A stretch of 64,000 nt of DNA from Cyanophora paradoxa (GCA_004431415.1 QPMI01000408.1:372001-436000), one strand, 5' to 3'. Shown: positions 29,101 through 39,794, counted from the first letter of the stretch. A program made the numbers and translations. Notes: generated by a model from the sequence alone, not told the origin.

Positions 29101-29637
29101 GGTGCGGCGCGGGGTGGGCGGCGTGCCCGGGGGGCCGGGCCGCGGGGACCTTGGGCTCCAGGGGAGGGATCGTGCCGCCGGCAGCGCCGCCGGCGGCGGC
29201 GATCGCGGCGGCGGCGCGCTCGGCGCCGGTGGACGGGGCGAGCGGCGGGTGCAGGAGGTGCTGGCGCTGCGGCGAGGACGCGGAGTGCCCTACAGGCCGG
29301 GCCCCGGCCCCGGCGCCCCGGCGCCTACAGCCACGGACGGAGCGGGACGCGCGGGGGCGCCCGCGGAGGGCGGTGCGGGGCCCGAAGTGTAGCCGGGAGC
29401 GCCCGCCCTACCAGCTGCGGCATGCGCGTGGACGGCACCGGGGGTCTGGGGCGCCAGCGACGTGCCGGCGGGCGCCGCCGCCGCGCCGACGCCGGGCGCC
29501 GAAGCCGGGGCGGATCCGGGCGAAACTCCCGCGAGTTTGTGCTCTTGGTTCGTCGAGGGATGCGCCGTGGTCGCGGCGTGAGCGCGCGACGGGTCGCTGG
29601 TGCGCGCGCCGACCGAAGTCGCCGAGCTCGACGACAT
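26183..29637 (-). CDS. FYRN-FYRC domain protein
   Basis: Once introns are removed, the middle exons spell a FYRN then FYRC pair, known from trithorax-type methyltransferases and TBRG1, where it mediates chromatin-protein contacts. The FYRN part reads FHDEKLIYPAGYRCEFDLPG, TNRTTWLFG, EIMDVGDFNPMFK. The FYRC part reads DLEQLWSRVKAIPESLLSLPG, FTKLDGYMFGLRHPE, IKALPNVDKCQRCASC. The N-terminus (ATG at 29,637) is long and Ala/Pro-rich with two copies of APSTGAERAAAA, then a basic KRRGAGRRKVAKVAK segment that may enter the nucleus. The C-terminus ends YYAVTPEDLAAA. No SET domain, PHD finger or HMG box is seen. Many introns start GTACCCC. A microsatellite lies in one intron. Confidence 0.72.
27101..27147. 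repeat. Imperfect AGATC microsatellite
   Basis: About nine tandem copies of a TCAGA/TCGGA/TCAGG pentamer sit in an intron of the FYRN-FYRC gene. There is no coding role. Confidence 0.85.
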
Positions 29638-29991
29638 GCGTGTACGCAGATGCTCCGGTGCGTGCCGGACCGTCTCCGACCCCCTCGCGGCGATGTGACG
29701 CGACTCAGATATGTCGGGACTGCTGTTCGGCGCGTGCGCTCGCGCCCCGCGCTTGCAGCTGTCGGTCGACGTTAAACGCGCCAATGGCTACTTGCTGTTT
29801 CGCCGCAGGTTCATCTGGCGCCGATGCGTTGTCGATAAACTCACAAAATGAACACGATGTAGAAGTTCGCTTCAACCTGCGATGCCCGGACGACGTTAGC
29901 TAGATATCGCGAGCGACTGCCAGATAAAGACGCGCGGCGGGCTTCAACTTCCACAAATTGTAGTGCAGCACGCCATCGCTCACCAGGATCT
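29638..29991. other. Intergenic DNA up to the duplication boundary
   Basis: This is upstream sequence of the FYRN-FYRC gene. No gene is supported. The sequence is unique in the window and ends at the start of the tandem duplication. Confidence 0.45.
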
Positions 29992-31397
29992 CGCGCAAAT
30001 GAAGCAAAGTCGAGGCGTGGAGGCCCGAATTCGGACGTTCCGTCGACCTCGACAACCGGGGTACAGGTTATCGACGCATTTCGTCGCACGCTTCAAGGCT
30101 TGCTTGCATGCGCGGAAGTCGGGATTTCAACAAAATCAAAGCACCCTAACTCGCAGGCGTAGCTGATCACGAGTCTGACCGTCGGACATGAAATGCGCAC
30201 TGACACATGCGCCGTGCCACGGTGTACCGGCCGCGCGCGCTCGCGTCCGACCGTCGGACTCGGCGATGGTCGATTCACGGCGCACGTGCACGTGGCACTA
30301 AAGCATGTACTGCGGCCGGCAGCCCGCGCGCGGCCGGAGCGTTACAGATCTAGACTCTCAGAGTCTAATATAAGAACTTCGGAAGGTATAGGCTCGCCCA
30401 CGGCGCCCGGCGGCCTGAAGTCTAAAACCCAAGCCCCTGAGCCTCTTCTGGGGTCGGCCTGTGCCGCGCGCGCGCCTGCGCAGCTGCCAGGCTGCAGTGT
30501 ATTGCCGCAAGTTGCGTTTGCGCATGCCAGTTTAACGGCTTAATTTAAGCTGGCAATTGGCACCGCCGGGCCGGTTAACGTTCACGCGTAGCTGCGCGGC
30601 ACTGGCACATCGATATCATGGCATGTACAGCGGCTCTGCCGCATGCGCAGATCTAGATCTAGACTGCAGCTGAGAGCGCGCGGCCCGCGGCCCGGCTGGG
30701 GCATCATCTAGATCTAGATCTCGAGCTCAGTCTCATATTTAATTCAATGATTCACCAACGTTAACACCTGCCAGGCTGGCGCGTGGAGCCTCACAGCATT
30801 ATATAAATGATATCGATATCGATATTGATCATGACCATCGATGATATCGATCACCCCGAACGTGCACCCGTGGCCGGGCTGCAAATATAAATATATAAGA
30901 ACTCCAGAAAATATTATATTTAGAAATGGGGCACTCCATATGTAAGAACAATGCAGCGCGGCGCATACTCAAAAGTTTCATTTCTTTTATTTACGGGCGC
31001 TAACACAGCACTAGCTATTGAGTGCTTGCTCGAGCTCGGCGCCTGGCATGCGCCGAAAATTGCGACGAACTTGGAGAGGACAAGCAGATCTAGACAATTT
31101 CTTGCCAACTTGGCAAGTTGAAGACTCGAACATATAGATCTAGACAGATGCATAGAATACCATATCTAAATCCAGACGGACTGGGGGAAAGCGAACTAAG
31201 AATATTACAAAGCGATGAGGCCTTGGGGAATGATATCCTTATATAATTATAAGGAGTCTACAGCGAATGCGAGGCAGTAATGTAAACGTTTAAAGTTGAA
31301 TAGACTTTCAAAGGGGCCTATGGGCTACGAAGCGTGTGAGCCTATATGCGAAACCAACAAGCGAGCCCTAATCCTGAAAGAGTGGTTCGATGGCCGC
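29992..31397. other. Non-coding part of the left unit, palindrome-rich
   Basis: No gene is supported. The segment has stacked self-complementary words: GATCTAGATCTAGA (about 30,650 and 30,708), and GATATCGATATCGATATTGATC followed by ATCGATGATATCGATC (30,808-30,852). A 17-bp palindrome, CTTGCCAACTTGGCAAG (31,101-31,117), is the empty site of the insertion seen in the right unit. The copy of this stretch in the right unit is 37,426-39,794. Confidence 0.6.
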
Positions 31398-32083
31398 TCA
31401 CCGGTAGCCGCTCTTGTTGTGGTCGACAAACGTCGTCTGCGGGGGACAGGCGGGGCGTCAGGCGGGGGGTACACGCGGCGAGGCGGCGGGGGGTACAGGA
31501 GGGCGCACCCGGTACATGGTTTGGAAGGGGTTGTACTTGTAGACGGGCGGCGCCGGCGCGGCGGAGGCGTGCCGGTCGGGGGCCGGGGCCGGCGCGGGGG
31601 ATCCGGAGGGGGAGGCTGCCGGCGGGGGGGAGGGGCTGGCGTGGGCGGCCGGCGCCTTGGCCGCCTCCGACTTGGCGGTCGAGCCGAGGTTCAGATACAT
31701 CCTCCGCTGCGCAGGGCGGCCGGCCGCTTCTCGTCAGCGGCGGGGAGGCGGGGGCGCGGCGCGCTCGCAATTTGATCAGGCCCCCAGGCCCGGCCGCGCG
31801 CGCGCCTCACCTTCTCGTCGGGATCAGCGAACTCGTAGGAGTAGGTGCTCCTGCGCGAGAGATATAAGCAAGCAACGCCGAACGGAGGAAAGCTTAGGCC
31901 CGCCGCGCCCCCGCCGTCTCCCTCGAAGCTCGAGTCGAGAAGCTTCCGGATCCGCGCGCGGGTCCGGACACACGCGCGGCTCGGGCCCCGCGGGGAACGC
32001 CGAAAGGCGAAAACGCACCGGAAGTGGTTGTATGCCGGCATTGTATCGTTGAAACGCTCGTGGACCGCGAGCTGGGACTTCAC
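31398..32083 (-). CDS. Uncharacterised small spliced protein, left copy
   Basis: Exons on the minus strand read VKSQLAVHERFNDTMPAYNHFR, RIRKLLDSSFE, STYSYEFADPDEK, MYLNLGSTAKSEAAK followed by an Ala/Pro-rich linker and PVYKYNPFQTMYR, then TTFVDHNKSGYR and a stop at 31,398. The ending 'YNPF.T.YRTTFVDH' is reminiscent of short microtubule-inner or axonemal proteins, but this is only a resemblance. The 5' exon and start are not identified. Donors are GTGCG or GTGAGG-like. Confidence 0.4.
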
Positions 32084-32291
32084 CTGCCGAGACGTCGACG
32101 ATAAGGCGGCGGCCGGGCCTTGCGGGCTTCGCGGTGGGATGCGAGTGACACAAAGATCGTCTAGCAGTCGTTTCGCGACTTCCGCTCACCACAGGAGGCT
32201 GGGCTTGGGCTGTTCTCGGTCTGCGGGGCTGCCGGCCGTGCGATGCAAAGGACGCGGAAGGCGACTGCAGGTTTAACAACTGATCAGCACG

Positions 32292-33442
32292 ATGAAGCAG
32301 GCGCACACCGGAGGGCACAGCAGCGGACCTGGAAGTTTCGTCGACTTTTTTTCCACGCCCGTCAGCTGTACCCAGACTGCTCCATTCTTGCGGACCCCCT
32401 CGCGAGCAGCTGGCGATGGAGCCGAGGCCGCCTCCCTCTAGGGAGGCATCTCTTTCGGCACGCCAGCCGTGGGTTTCCAGGTCGCTGGCCGAGTACGTGC
32501 TGTCCGCGCCTGCGCTTCACGAGCAAGCGCCGCAAGACACACGGTGAGACGCAATCTGTAGGCCAGGCGTCCCAGGCGACGACCCCGCTCGAGCCGAGCG
32601 CGACGGCCAGGCTGCGATTGCGGTCTGATAACCGCCGCGTCGCGCAGCCGCCTGCCGCCGCATCTACCGCTCCCGCCTCTGAAGCTACCGATCCCCGAAA
32701 AGCCGTTCGAGGACCCGCGCATGGCCCCGCACCTGCCTATGTCCTCGAACTTGCCCGCGCCACGCTGGATCACCACGCCGAACCTCTCGGACGTCCGGCA
32801 CAACCCGCAGTGCGTCTCCTCTTCGCTTGCGATTCCCTGCGCCGAGCAGGCCCCAGCGCCGTCCCCGGCGCCCCGCCCCGGGCGCGCGGCCCTCCGAGTC
32901 CCCTTCCGCACCGACCGTTCCCGCTGCTCCAAGCCTTCGCTAGCTCCAGAAGTCCCCGGGTCCCGCTGCGCGCCTATACTGCGATGCGGGGCCGCTCCTC
33001 CTTCCCCGCCACCCTAGGCGAGCCCCGCGCGCGTCCTGACCGAAGCCGCGCGCGCGGCCGCAGGTGGGCGCACCACTACGCCTTTGGGTGGGGCCCCACG
33101 ACGAAGGCGCCCCCGAACCACTTCCCCGTGAAGGCGAGCCGGAGCCCGCCCCCGCCCCGACCCGCCGCCGCCCCCGCCGCGGCCCGGGGTCTGAAGCCGC
33201 CGGGGGCGCCAGGTCGTGCGGGGCGACGCGCACGCGTACGTCGAGAACATTCGGTTCACGCACGCGAAGATCAAGCGGAGGAGCACGAGCTCCCGCCCCG
33301 TGCCCCCCGTCCACCCCCAGTGCGCAGCTTGCAGCCTCCCCGCGCAGCGCCCCGCCCCGCCGCGCCCCGCCGCGCCGACCCCGGCGCCCGCAGATACACC
33401 CGATGCGTCCCGGGGCTGCCCCTCGCCCTCCGAAGCCCCTAA
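32292..33442 (+). CDS. Possible spliced gene of unknown function, left copy
   Basis: Exon-like stretches include MKQAHTGGHSSGPGSFVDFF (from 32,292), KPFEDPRMAPHLPMSSNLP followed by PRWITTPNLSDVRHNP (about 32,700-32,810), HHYAFGWGPTTKAPPNHFPV (about 33,070) and DAHAYVENIRFTHAKIKRRS (about 33,224). An extra C at about 32,695 relative to the right copy breaks the frame. The end is uncertain. No family is recognised, and the model may be wrong in part or whole. Confidence 0.3.
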
Positions 33443-33750
33443 AAAAAGTCCCTTTTACATACTGTCGCCCCGACTGGGCGCTCTTTTTCGTTTTTCCCTC
33501 GCTTTTTCCACGTGTGACATGCGTTCCGACTCTTTTTCACGTAGGCAGATTATCAGGTAGACTTAGGCAGATCGCAGATGCTGTGCATTCACGTAATAGA
33601 TACGTTTTCACCATTGCCGGCGATGCGGGCCCGGGGAGGGAGGGCGCGGAGGAGGGGCCTCGGCGGGACGCTGGGGCCGGGGGCGTGGAAGCTTGGGCGC
33701 GTGGAGGGGAGATTGATTGAGAGGGGTGCGCGCTCATCTAGATCTCGAGC

Positions 33751-34197
33751 TCATTGCTGCGTCTTCTGCTGCTCTTGTGCCTTCTGCTGCTGTGCGAGCG
33801 CGAGCGCCGCTCTCCTGCCCGCCTCCTCCGCAGCTGCAGTCCGGTGGTCCTGGTCAGCGCTGCTTCGAGGCGAGGGGCGGGCCGCGAGCGCTGCGGCCGC
33901 CCACACCTTTCCTGCGCTCGATGAGCTGCAGGGCCTCTTCCTCCGCCGCGCGCTCTGCCCGCCGCTCCGCTTCTTTCTGCGTCACGATCTTGTCTGAGCG
34001 GCGCGGCGACGTCAGCGGCCGCCGCGCGAGTGCAGTCGTTCGGAGGATCTCAGCGCACAGAAGCCCGTCACGTTCACTGCGCGGAAGGTTGGCGTCGCGC
34101 AAGGGCGAAATGGAGCAGCGCGCCGCGGCGCACTGAACCACTCGATGCCAGCGCCGATGACGAAGAAGACGGGGACGACTCGCAGCGTCTGCCGCAT
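33751..34197 (-). CDS. SMIM4/UQCC5-like small mitochondrial membrane protein, left copy
   Basis: After splicing the product reads MRQTLRVVPVFFVIGAG, then IEWFMNVTGFYKI, then VTQKEAERRAERAAEEE. It matches the UPF0640/SMIM4 pattern: one hydrophobic segment, then 'EWFM..TGFY', then a basic-acidic helix. In animals SMIM4 (UQCC5) acts in the mitochondrial inner membrane in complex III assembly. Splicing needs an 18-nt microexon at 34,058-34,075 between introns that begin GTGCG. The tail (ALALAQQQKAQEQQKTQQ) is a Gln-rich helix. The gene is divergent from the GH3 gene 265 bp away. Confidence 0.62.
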
Positions 34198-34462
34198 CAA
34201 GGAGGGCGGCGGCGGCGAGGCCGGGCCGGCCGCGGTGCCGGTGCCAGGAGAGCGGCCGCCAAGCGGCGAGCGCATCGCTGATGGTCTGGGGCGTCGGCTG
34301 TCGATCAAGCGTCTATAGCTAAGGTTGCTGTGTCGATCTTCTTCTTCGCGCCGGCTGCGGGCACTCAAACTGCTGCTCGCTCCAAAAATCCGGTATCCGG
34401 CTGATCAAGGCGCGAAATCAACTGGGACTGCGGCACGCGACGGCCGACGGGCGCGTTCGGAC

Positions 34463-35133
34463 ATGGAGCGGGAGAATGGACCGGCCTGGCCCTGGGCCGC
34501 CGCCACGCTGGCCGGCATGAGCCTGGAGGAGAAAGTGCGGCAGCTCTTTATGATGGGCGCGGTGTCGAGCTACAGCGATCAGGAGGTGAACGACACGATA
34601 AGCCTCGTTCGTGACGGCCGGATCGGGTGCGCCGGGTCCTCTGTCCAGATTGCCGTGTGTCACGTGGCGCCGCTGACGAAGACCGCCCCGCGTGGCGCTC
34701 GGGGCGCGCGTACGATCATCTCACACGCGCGTACGTGCAGCGGTCTCATCTTCATGGTGGGCGAGCCCGTGCGGCAGGTGGAGATGACGAACGCGTTCCA
34801 GCGCGCGGCCGCCGTCCCGCTGCTCGTCGCCCAGGACAGCGAGTGGGGCCTCTCGATGCGCCTCCGCGGCACGCCGGTCTTCCCCCGCAACGCGGCCCTC
34901 GGCGCCATCCCGGCGCACCGCGAGCGGCTGCTGCTGGAATTCGGGCGGGCGGTCGGGGAGCAGTGCCGCCGCATCGGCGTGCACGTCAACTTCGCGCCCG
35001 TCGTCGACGTGAACAACAACCCGCGGAACCCGGTCATCGGCGACCGTTCCTTCGGCGAGCGGCCCGACGAAGTCGCGCGCTGCGCCGCCGCCGTCGCGCG
35101 CGGCATGCGCGAGGGCGGCGCCGTCAACTGCGC

Positions 35134-35164
<31 letters not shown>

Positions 35165-36624
35165 GTCGACTCCCACCTCGACCTCCCCGTTCGTCCCGGC
35201 CCCGTACCCCTCGCCCCCTCCCCGCCGCTCCCCGATCGCCGTACCCCGTCGGACAGGTCATCCGCCACAGCCTGGAGCGCCTCAGGGCCGTCGAGATGGC
35301 CCCGTTCCGCGCGCTGGTACCCCCCCAGCGAGCCCGGGTACGCGAAGTGAATTCGATCCGCGGCGCAGGTCCGTGACGTGGACTCCGTCATGGTGGCCCA
35401 CCTCCACGTACCCTCCGTGGACCCTACGGAGGGCCTACCCCTCTCCCTCTCCCGCCCCTGCGTCACCGGCCTCCTCCGGTGCGGCGAAGGTGGCGGCGTG
35501 ATGGAAGGGGGTACCCTCTTCTCTGAATATCGACGCCCGTACCCCCGCAGGGAGGAGCTCGGGTTCGACGGCCTCGTCTTCACTGATTCGCTCACGATGA
35601 TGGGCGTCGCCAAGCGGTGCGCGATTGCCATACCCCCGCTCGTCGGAGAGTATCCCCCGTCCGACGCGGGGGTACAGCTACGGAATGGCCGAGGCGGGGC
35701 TCATGGCTCTCCTCGCTGGCTCGGACGTCCTCCTCTACACCGTACCCCACCCGGACCCGAAGGAGCAGGCTCGCGCTCATTCTTCGACCCCTGTGCCCCA
35801 ATCGAGGATCGCTTATCCCCCTTTCGCCGCAGGCGCGCATCGTCGACGAGGCGACGGCGCTGATCCTCGCGGCCGTCAAGGTGCGCCGTACCCCCCGCCG
35901 CCCGCGGACCCACCCCGTATCCCCCTCTGAGCCGCCCTCCGGCAGGACGGGAGGCTCGCGGAGTCCGAAGTGAACCGGCGGGCGGCGCGCGTGCTGGAGA
36001 CGAAGGAGCGATTGGGGCTCCCCTCCTCCCGCCTCGTCCCGGGGCTCGAATCCGCACAGGAGCTCTTCTCCGACACCCAGCGCCGCCTCAAGCGCGGTCC
36101 GCGCCCCCGTACCCCCCTTCCCGCGCTTACGTACCCCCCTGAAACCCGCTCCAGAGCTGTACCGGGCGGCCGTGACGCTGGTCTCGGACCCCGCGCGCGC
36201 CGTACCCCTCAAGTCCGCCCTCCACCTGCTGGCCCTGGGGCACCCGCAGGCCGGCGAGCCGCGCCTCGCCTCCGCGCTGGCCCGCCTCCTCCCTTACCCC
36301 GTGTCCGTCTCCTCCTCCCCCGCGGACGCGGGGGTACGCCCCATCGTCGCCGCCCTCTTCCTCGAGAAGGAGAAGCTCTCGGCGCTGCCGGGGAGCCCCC
36401 TCCTGCAGGGGGTACAGGCGCAGCTGGCGGCCCTCCCCGCGCCGCCGGCGGCCCTCGTGCTCTTCGGGAGCCCGTACCTCCTAGCGCTGGCCCCGGCGGC
36501 CCTGCGCTCGGCCGCCGCAGTCCTCGTGGCCTACGACGAGGACGGGGAGGCCCAGGAGGCGGCCGCCCAGGTCCTGGCGGGGGTGCACGCCCCCTCCGGC
36601 TCCCTCCCCGTCACCGTCGACTAG
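34463..36624 (+). CDS. GH3 beta-N-acetylhexosaminidase (NagZ type), left copy
   Basis: A spliced glycoside hydrolase family 3 enzyme. The N-terminal barrel has MSLEEKVRQLFMMG, then after an intron GLIFMVGEPVRQVEM, VAQDSEWGLSMRL, NFAPVVDVNNNPRNPVIG, and the NagZ signature KHFPGHGDTDVDSH (about 35,137-35,175) with the catalytic Asp-His dyad. The nucleophile Asp lies in FDGLVFTDSLTMMG (about 35,566-35,606). A GH3 C-terminal domain follows, ending EAAAQVLAGVHAPSGSLPVT. It would release N-acetylglucosamine from beta-linked substrates such as chitin or peptidoglycan fragments. The ATG at 34,463 is the first in frame and there is no obvious signal peptide. Right copy at 42,853. Confidence 0.85.
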
Positions 36625-36661
36625 GGGACATAACTTAGTAAATACAGAAACAAAAGCGAGG

Positions 36662-37425
36662 CTAGCTGGAGGACTTGGGGCCGTCGTCGCCGCCGAGCTT
36701 GGCGCGGAGGCTGTCGATGCACCAGGCGCCCTTGCCGGCCCCCAGGTTCACGGCGAAGTGGGGGAGGAGGCCCCTCGGGTCCACGCACGCCACGTAGTGC
36801 ACCAGCGTGTGCTGCGCGGAGCATCAGAACTGATAGCGAGTCGACGATGCGGCCGGAGCGGATCGGACCTGCGCCTCGCTGCCGCCGGCGCCGTCGGGGG
36901 GTACGGGGTCCAGCACCAGCCCCGCGATGATGACCTGCGGCCCGACCGGGGGGGGGGGGGGGGGGGATGAGAGGGCCCCCGGGAGGGGGGGGGGGGGGGG
37001 CAAGGGAGGGGGGGGGGGGGGGGAAGAAGGGCGCCGGGGCGGGCCTGGCTGCGGATGTGGCCCGGCTCGACGGGAACGTCGGGCAGGTCGGCCTCCGCGC
37101 TCCCGACGACCCAGGCGCCGCCCGGCAGGCGCCGCCGCCCGAAGGTGCAGAGGACCTCTCGCTGGCTGATCACCGGCCGCAGGCCGTAGAAGGACCACTG
37201 CGGGGCCGAAGCGCGATCAAATTCGAGTCCGAGCGGGCGCGGGGCGCGACAGCGTACCCAGACGAGAGCGTGGGCGTCGTCGATGCGCTTCAGGAGGCGC
37301 CCGCCGCTGCAGAGCGGGTCCCACTCCGGCCGCCGCTCCAGCAGCGAGCACACCGCCAGCACATCCTCCGGCGGGTGCCGTATCCGCCCGTGCGCTGCGC
37401 TCGCAAGCGGCGCGCTCGTCAGCGG
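36662..37425 (-). pseudogene. START-domain gene, left copy, truncated at the duplication junction
   Basis: The 3' exons match the complete right copy: RIRHPPEDVLAVCSLLE, DDAHALVWVRC, WSFYGLRPVISQREVLCTF, WVVGSAEADLPDVPVEPG, TLVHYVACVDPRGLLPHF, and an ending KLGGDDGPKSSS at 36,662. The duplication breakpoint lies in an intron, so the first two exons are missing; upstream sequence is the start of the right unit. The remaining part lacks the N-terminal helix and first strands of the lipid-binding cup and is unlikely to work. Confidence 0.7.
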
Positions 37426-38540
37426 CGCGCAAATGAAGCAAAGTCGAGGCGTGGAGGCCCGAATTCGGACGTTCCGTCGACCTCGACAACCGGGGTACAG
37501 GTTATCGACGCATTTCGTCGCACGCTTCAAGGCTTGCTTGCATGCGCGGAAGTCGGGATTTCAACAAAATCAAAGCACCCTAACTCGCAGGCGTAGCTGA
37601 TCACGAGTCTGACCGTCGGACATGAAATGCGCACTGACACATGCGCCGTGCCACGGTGTACCGGCCGCGCGCGCTCGCGTCCGACCGTCGGACTCGGCGA
37701 TGGTCGATTCACGGCGCACGTGCACGTGGCACTAAAGCATGTACTGCGGCCGGCAGCCCGCGCGCGGCCGGAGCGTTACAGATCTAGACTCTCAGAGTCT
37801 AATATAAGAACTTCGGAAGGTATAGGCTCGCCCACGGCGCCCGGCGGCCTGAAGTCTAAAACCCAAGCCCCTGAGCCTCTTCTGGGGTCGGCCTGTGCCG
37901 CGCGCGCGCCTGCGCAGCTGCCAGGCTGCAGTGTATTGCCGCAAGTTGCGTTTGCGCATGCCAGTTTAACGGCTTAATTTAAGCTGGCAATTGGCACCGC
38001 CGGGCCGGTTAACGTTCACGCGTAGCTGCGCGGCACTGGCACATCGATATCATGGCATGTACAGCGGCTCTGCCGCATGCGCAGATCTAGATCTAGACTG
38101 CAGCTGAGAGCGCGCGGCCCGCGGCCCGGCTGGGGCATCATCTAGATCTAGATCTCGAGCTCAGTCTCATATTTAATTCAATGATTCACCAACGTTAACA
38201 CCTGCCAGGCTGGCGCGTGGAGCCTCACAGCATTATATAAATGATATCGATATCGATATTGATCATGACCATCGATGATATCGATCACCCCGAACGTGCA
38301 CCCGTGGCCGGGCTGCAAATATAAATATATAAGAACTCCAGAAAATATTATATTTAGAAATGGGGCACTCCATATGTAAGAACAATGCAGCGCGGCGCAT
38401 ACTCAAAAGTTTCATTTCTTTTATTTACGGGCGCTAACACAGCACTAGCTATTGAGTGCTTGCTCGAGCTCGGCGCCTGGCATGCGCCGAAAATTGCGAC
38501 GAACTTGGAGAGGACAAGCAGATCTAGACAATTTCTTGCC

Positions 38541-39503
38541 ATCTGTTCGGTCCGGCTCGATTAAACTAGGGGGAGCGATTGGCGAGAGACCGAAGCACTA
38601 AACACGAGCTAGTACGTCTCTAAATGCATATTTGATGCTCAGTCTCTCGCGGACGCGGTACAAGATTTTCCTAGATGTATGGTCATACAAACGGGACGAG
38701 GAAAAGGCCAGTTTCGCGGCGAGCTAGCCGAGCTAGCAGCGCGCCCGGCCGGCGTCTTATTGCTCCAGCGTTCGAGTCCCGGGAAGGGCAGTTGGGGGGA
38801 GCGGGGGGGCCTGGGCGGGCCTTGAGCTGCCTTGCGCCGTCGAGGGCTGAAGAGGGGGCCGGGCGCAGCGACCTCCGAGGCCAACTTTCGCGCTGCGAGG
38901 TACTGGCGCGAGACCAAAAATGTTTTTCGTCTCTGCTCATCTAAAATGCACTTCCTACGTGCCCGGTCTCGCGCCAGTCACTCGCTGTGCTCCGCTTTAA
39001 TTTCGGCTGGATTGGTATGGCATCTGTTCGGTCCGGCTCGATTAAACTAGGGGGAGCGATTGGCGAGAGACCGAAGCACTAAACACGAGCTAGTACGTCT
39101 CTAAATGCATATTTGATGCTCAGTCTCTCGCGGACGCGGTACAAGATTTTCCTAGATGTATGGTCATACAAACGGGACGAGGAAAAGGCCAGTTTCGCGG
39201 CGAGCTAGCCGAGCTAGCAGCGCGCCCGGCCGGCGTCTTATTGCTCCAGCGTTCGAGTCCCGGGAAGGGCAGTTGGGGGGAGCGGGGGGGCCTGGGCGGG
39301 CCTTGAGCTGCCTTGCGCCGTCGAGGGCTGAAGAGGGGGCCGGGGCGCAGCGACCTCCGAGGCCAACTTTCGCGCTGCGAGGTACTGGCGCGAGACCAAA
39401 AATGTTTTTCGTCTCTGCTCATCTAAAATGCACTTCCTACGTGCCCGGTCTCGCGCCAGTCACTCGCTGTGCTCCGCTTTAATTTCGGCTGGATTGGTAT
39501 GGC
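38541..39503. mobile_element. Dimeric insertion with tRNA-like A and B boxes (SINE-like)
   Basis: Two near-identical units, 38,541-39,021 and 39,022-39,503 (481 and 482 bp, differing by one G), are present here and absent from the equivalent site in the left unit. Each unit has TAGCCGAGCTAG (38,725-38,736), 11 of 12 to the Pol III A box, and CGTTCGAGTCC (38,769-38,779), 10 of 11 to the B box, 32 bp apart. The acceptor stem does not pair, so it is not a working tRNA. Each unit also has a 14-bp inverted repeat, ACTGGCGCGAGACC (38,902-38,915) and its complement (38,965-38,978). No target-site duplication longer than 1 bp is visible. Confidence 0.6.
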
Positions 39504-39794
39504 AACTTGGCAAGTTGAAGACTCGAACATATAGATCTAGACAGATGCATAGAATACCATATCTAAATCCAGACGGACTGGGGGAAAGCGAACTAAGAAT
39601 ATTACAAAGCGATGAGGCCTTGGGGAATGATATCCTTATATAATTATAAGGAGTCTACAGCGAATGCGAGGCAGTAATGTAAACGTTTAAAGTTGAATAG
39701 ACTTTCAAAGGGGCCTATGGGCTACGAAGCGTGTGAGCCTATATGCGAAACCAACAAGCGAGCCCTAATCCTGAAAGAGTGGTTCGATGGCCGC

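Larger units (their letters stand above)
29992..37425. repeat. Tandem duplication, left unit (7,434 bp)
   Basis: Bases from 29,992 (CGCGCAAATGAAGC) repeat from 37,426 at an offset of 7,434, in direct orientation and directly abutting. The junction shares CGCGC microhomology. The unit contains long non-coding DNA (29,992-31,397), five genes or gene parts, and the 3' portion of a START-domain gene. It lacks the 963-bp insertion found in the right unit. Confidence 0.95.

Noticed and set aside
29267-29293. A 27-nt intron in the FYR gene
   Set aside because: Splicing there gives the wrong frame. A donor at 29,328 with the same acceptor gives a 62-nt intron and the expected frame.
36927-37169. Gly-rich coding frame over the poly-G tract
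   Set aside because: The tract varies in length between duplication copies and lies in a START-gene intron, so it is not coding.
38718-38789. A functional tRNA gene at the A and B boxes
   Set aside because: The acceptor arms (GGCGAGC and GAAGGGC) do not pair and the T stem has two mismatches, so only tRNA-like promoter boxes remain.
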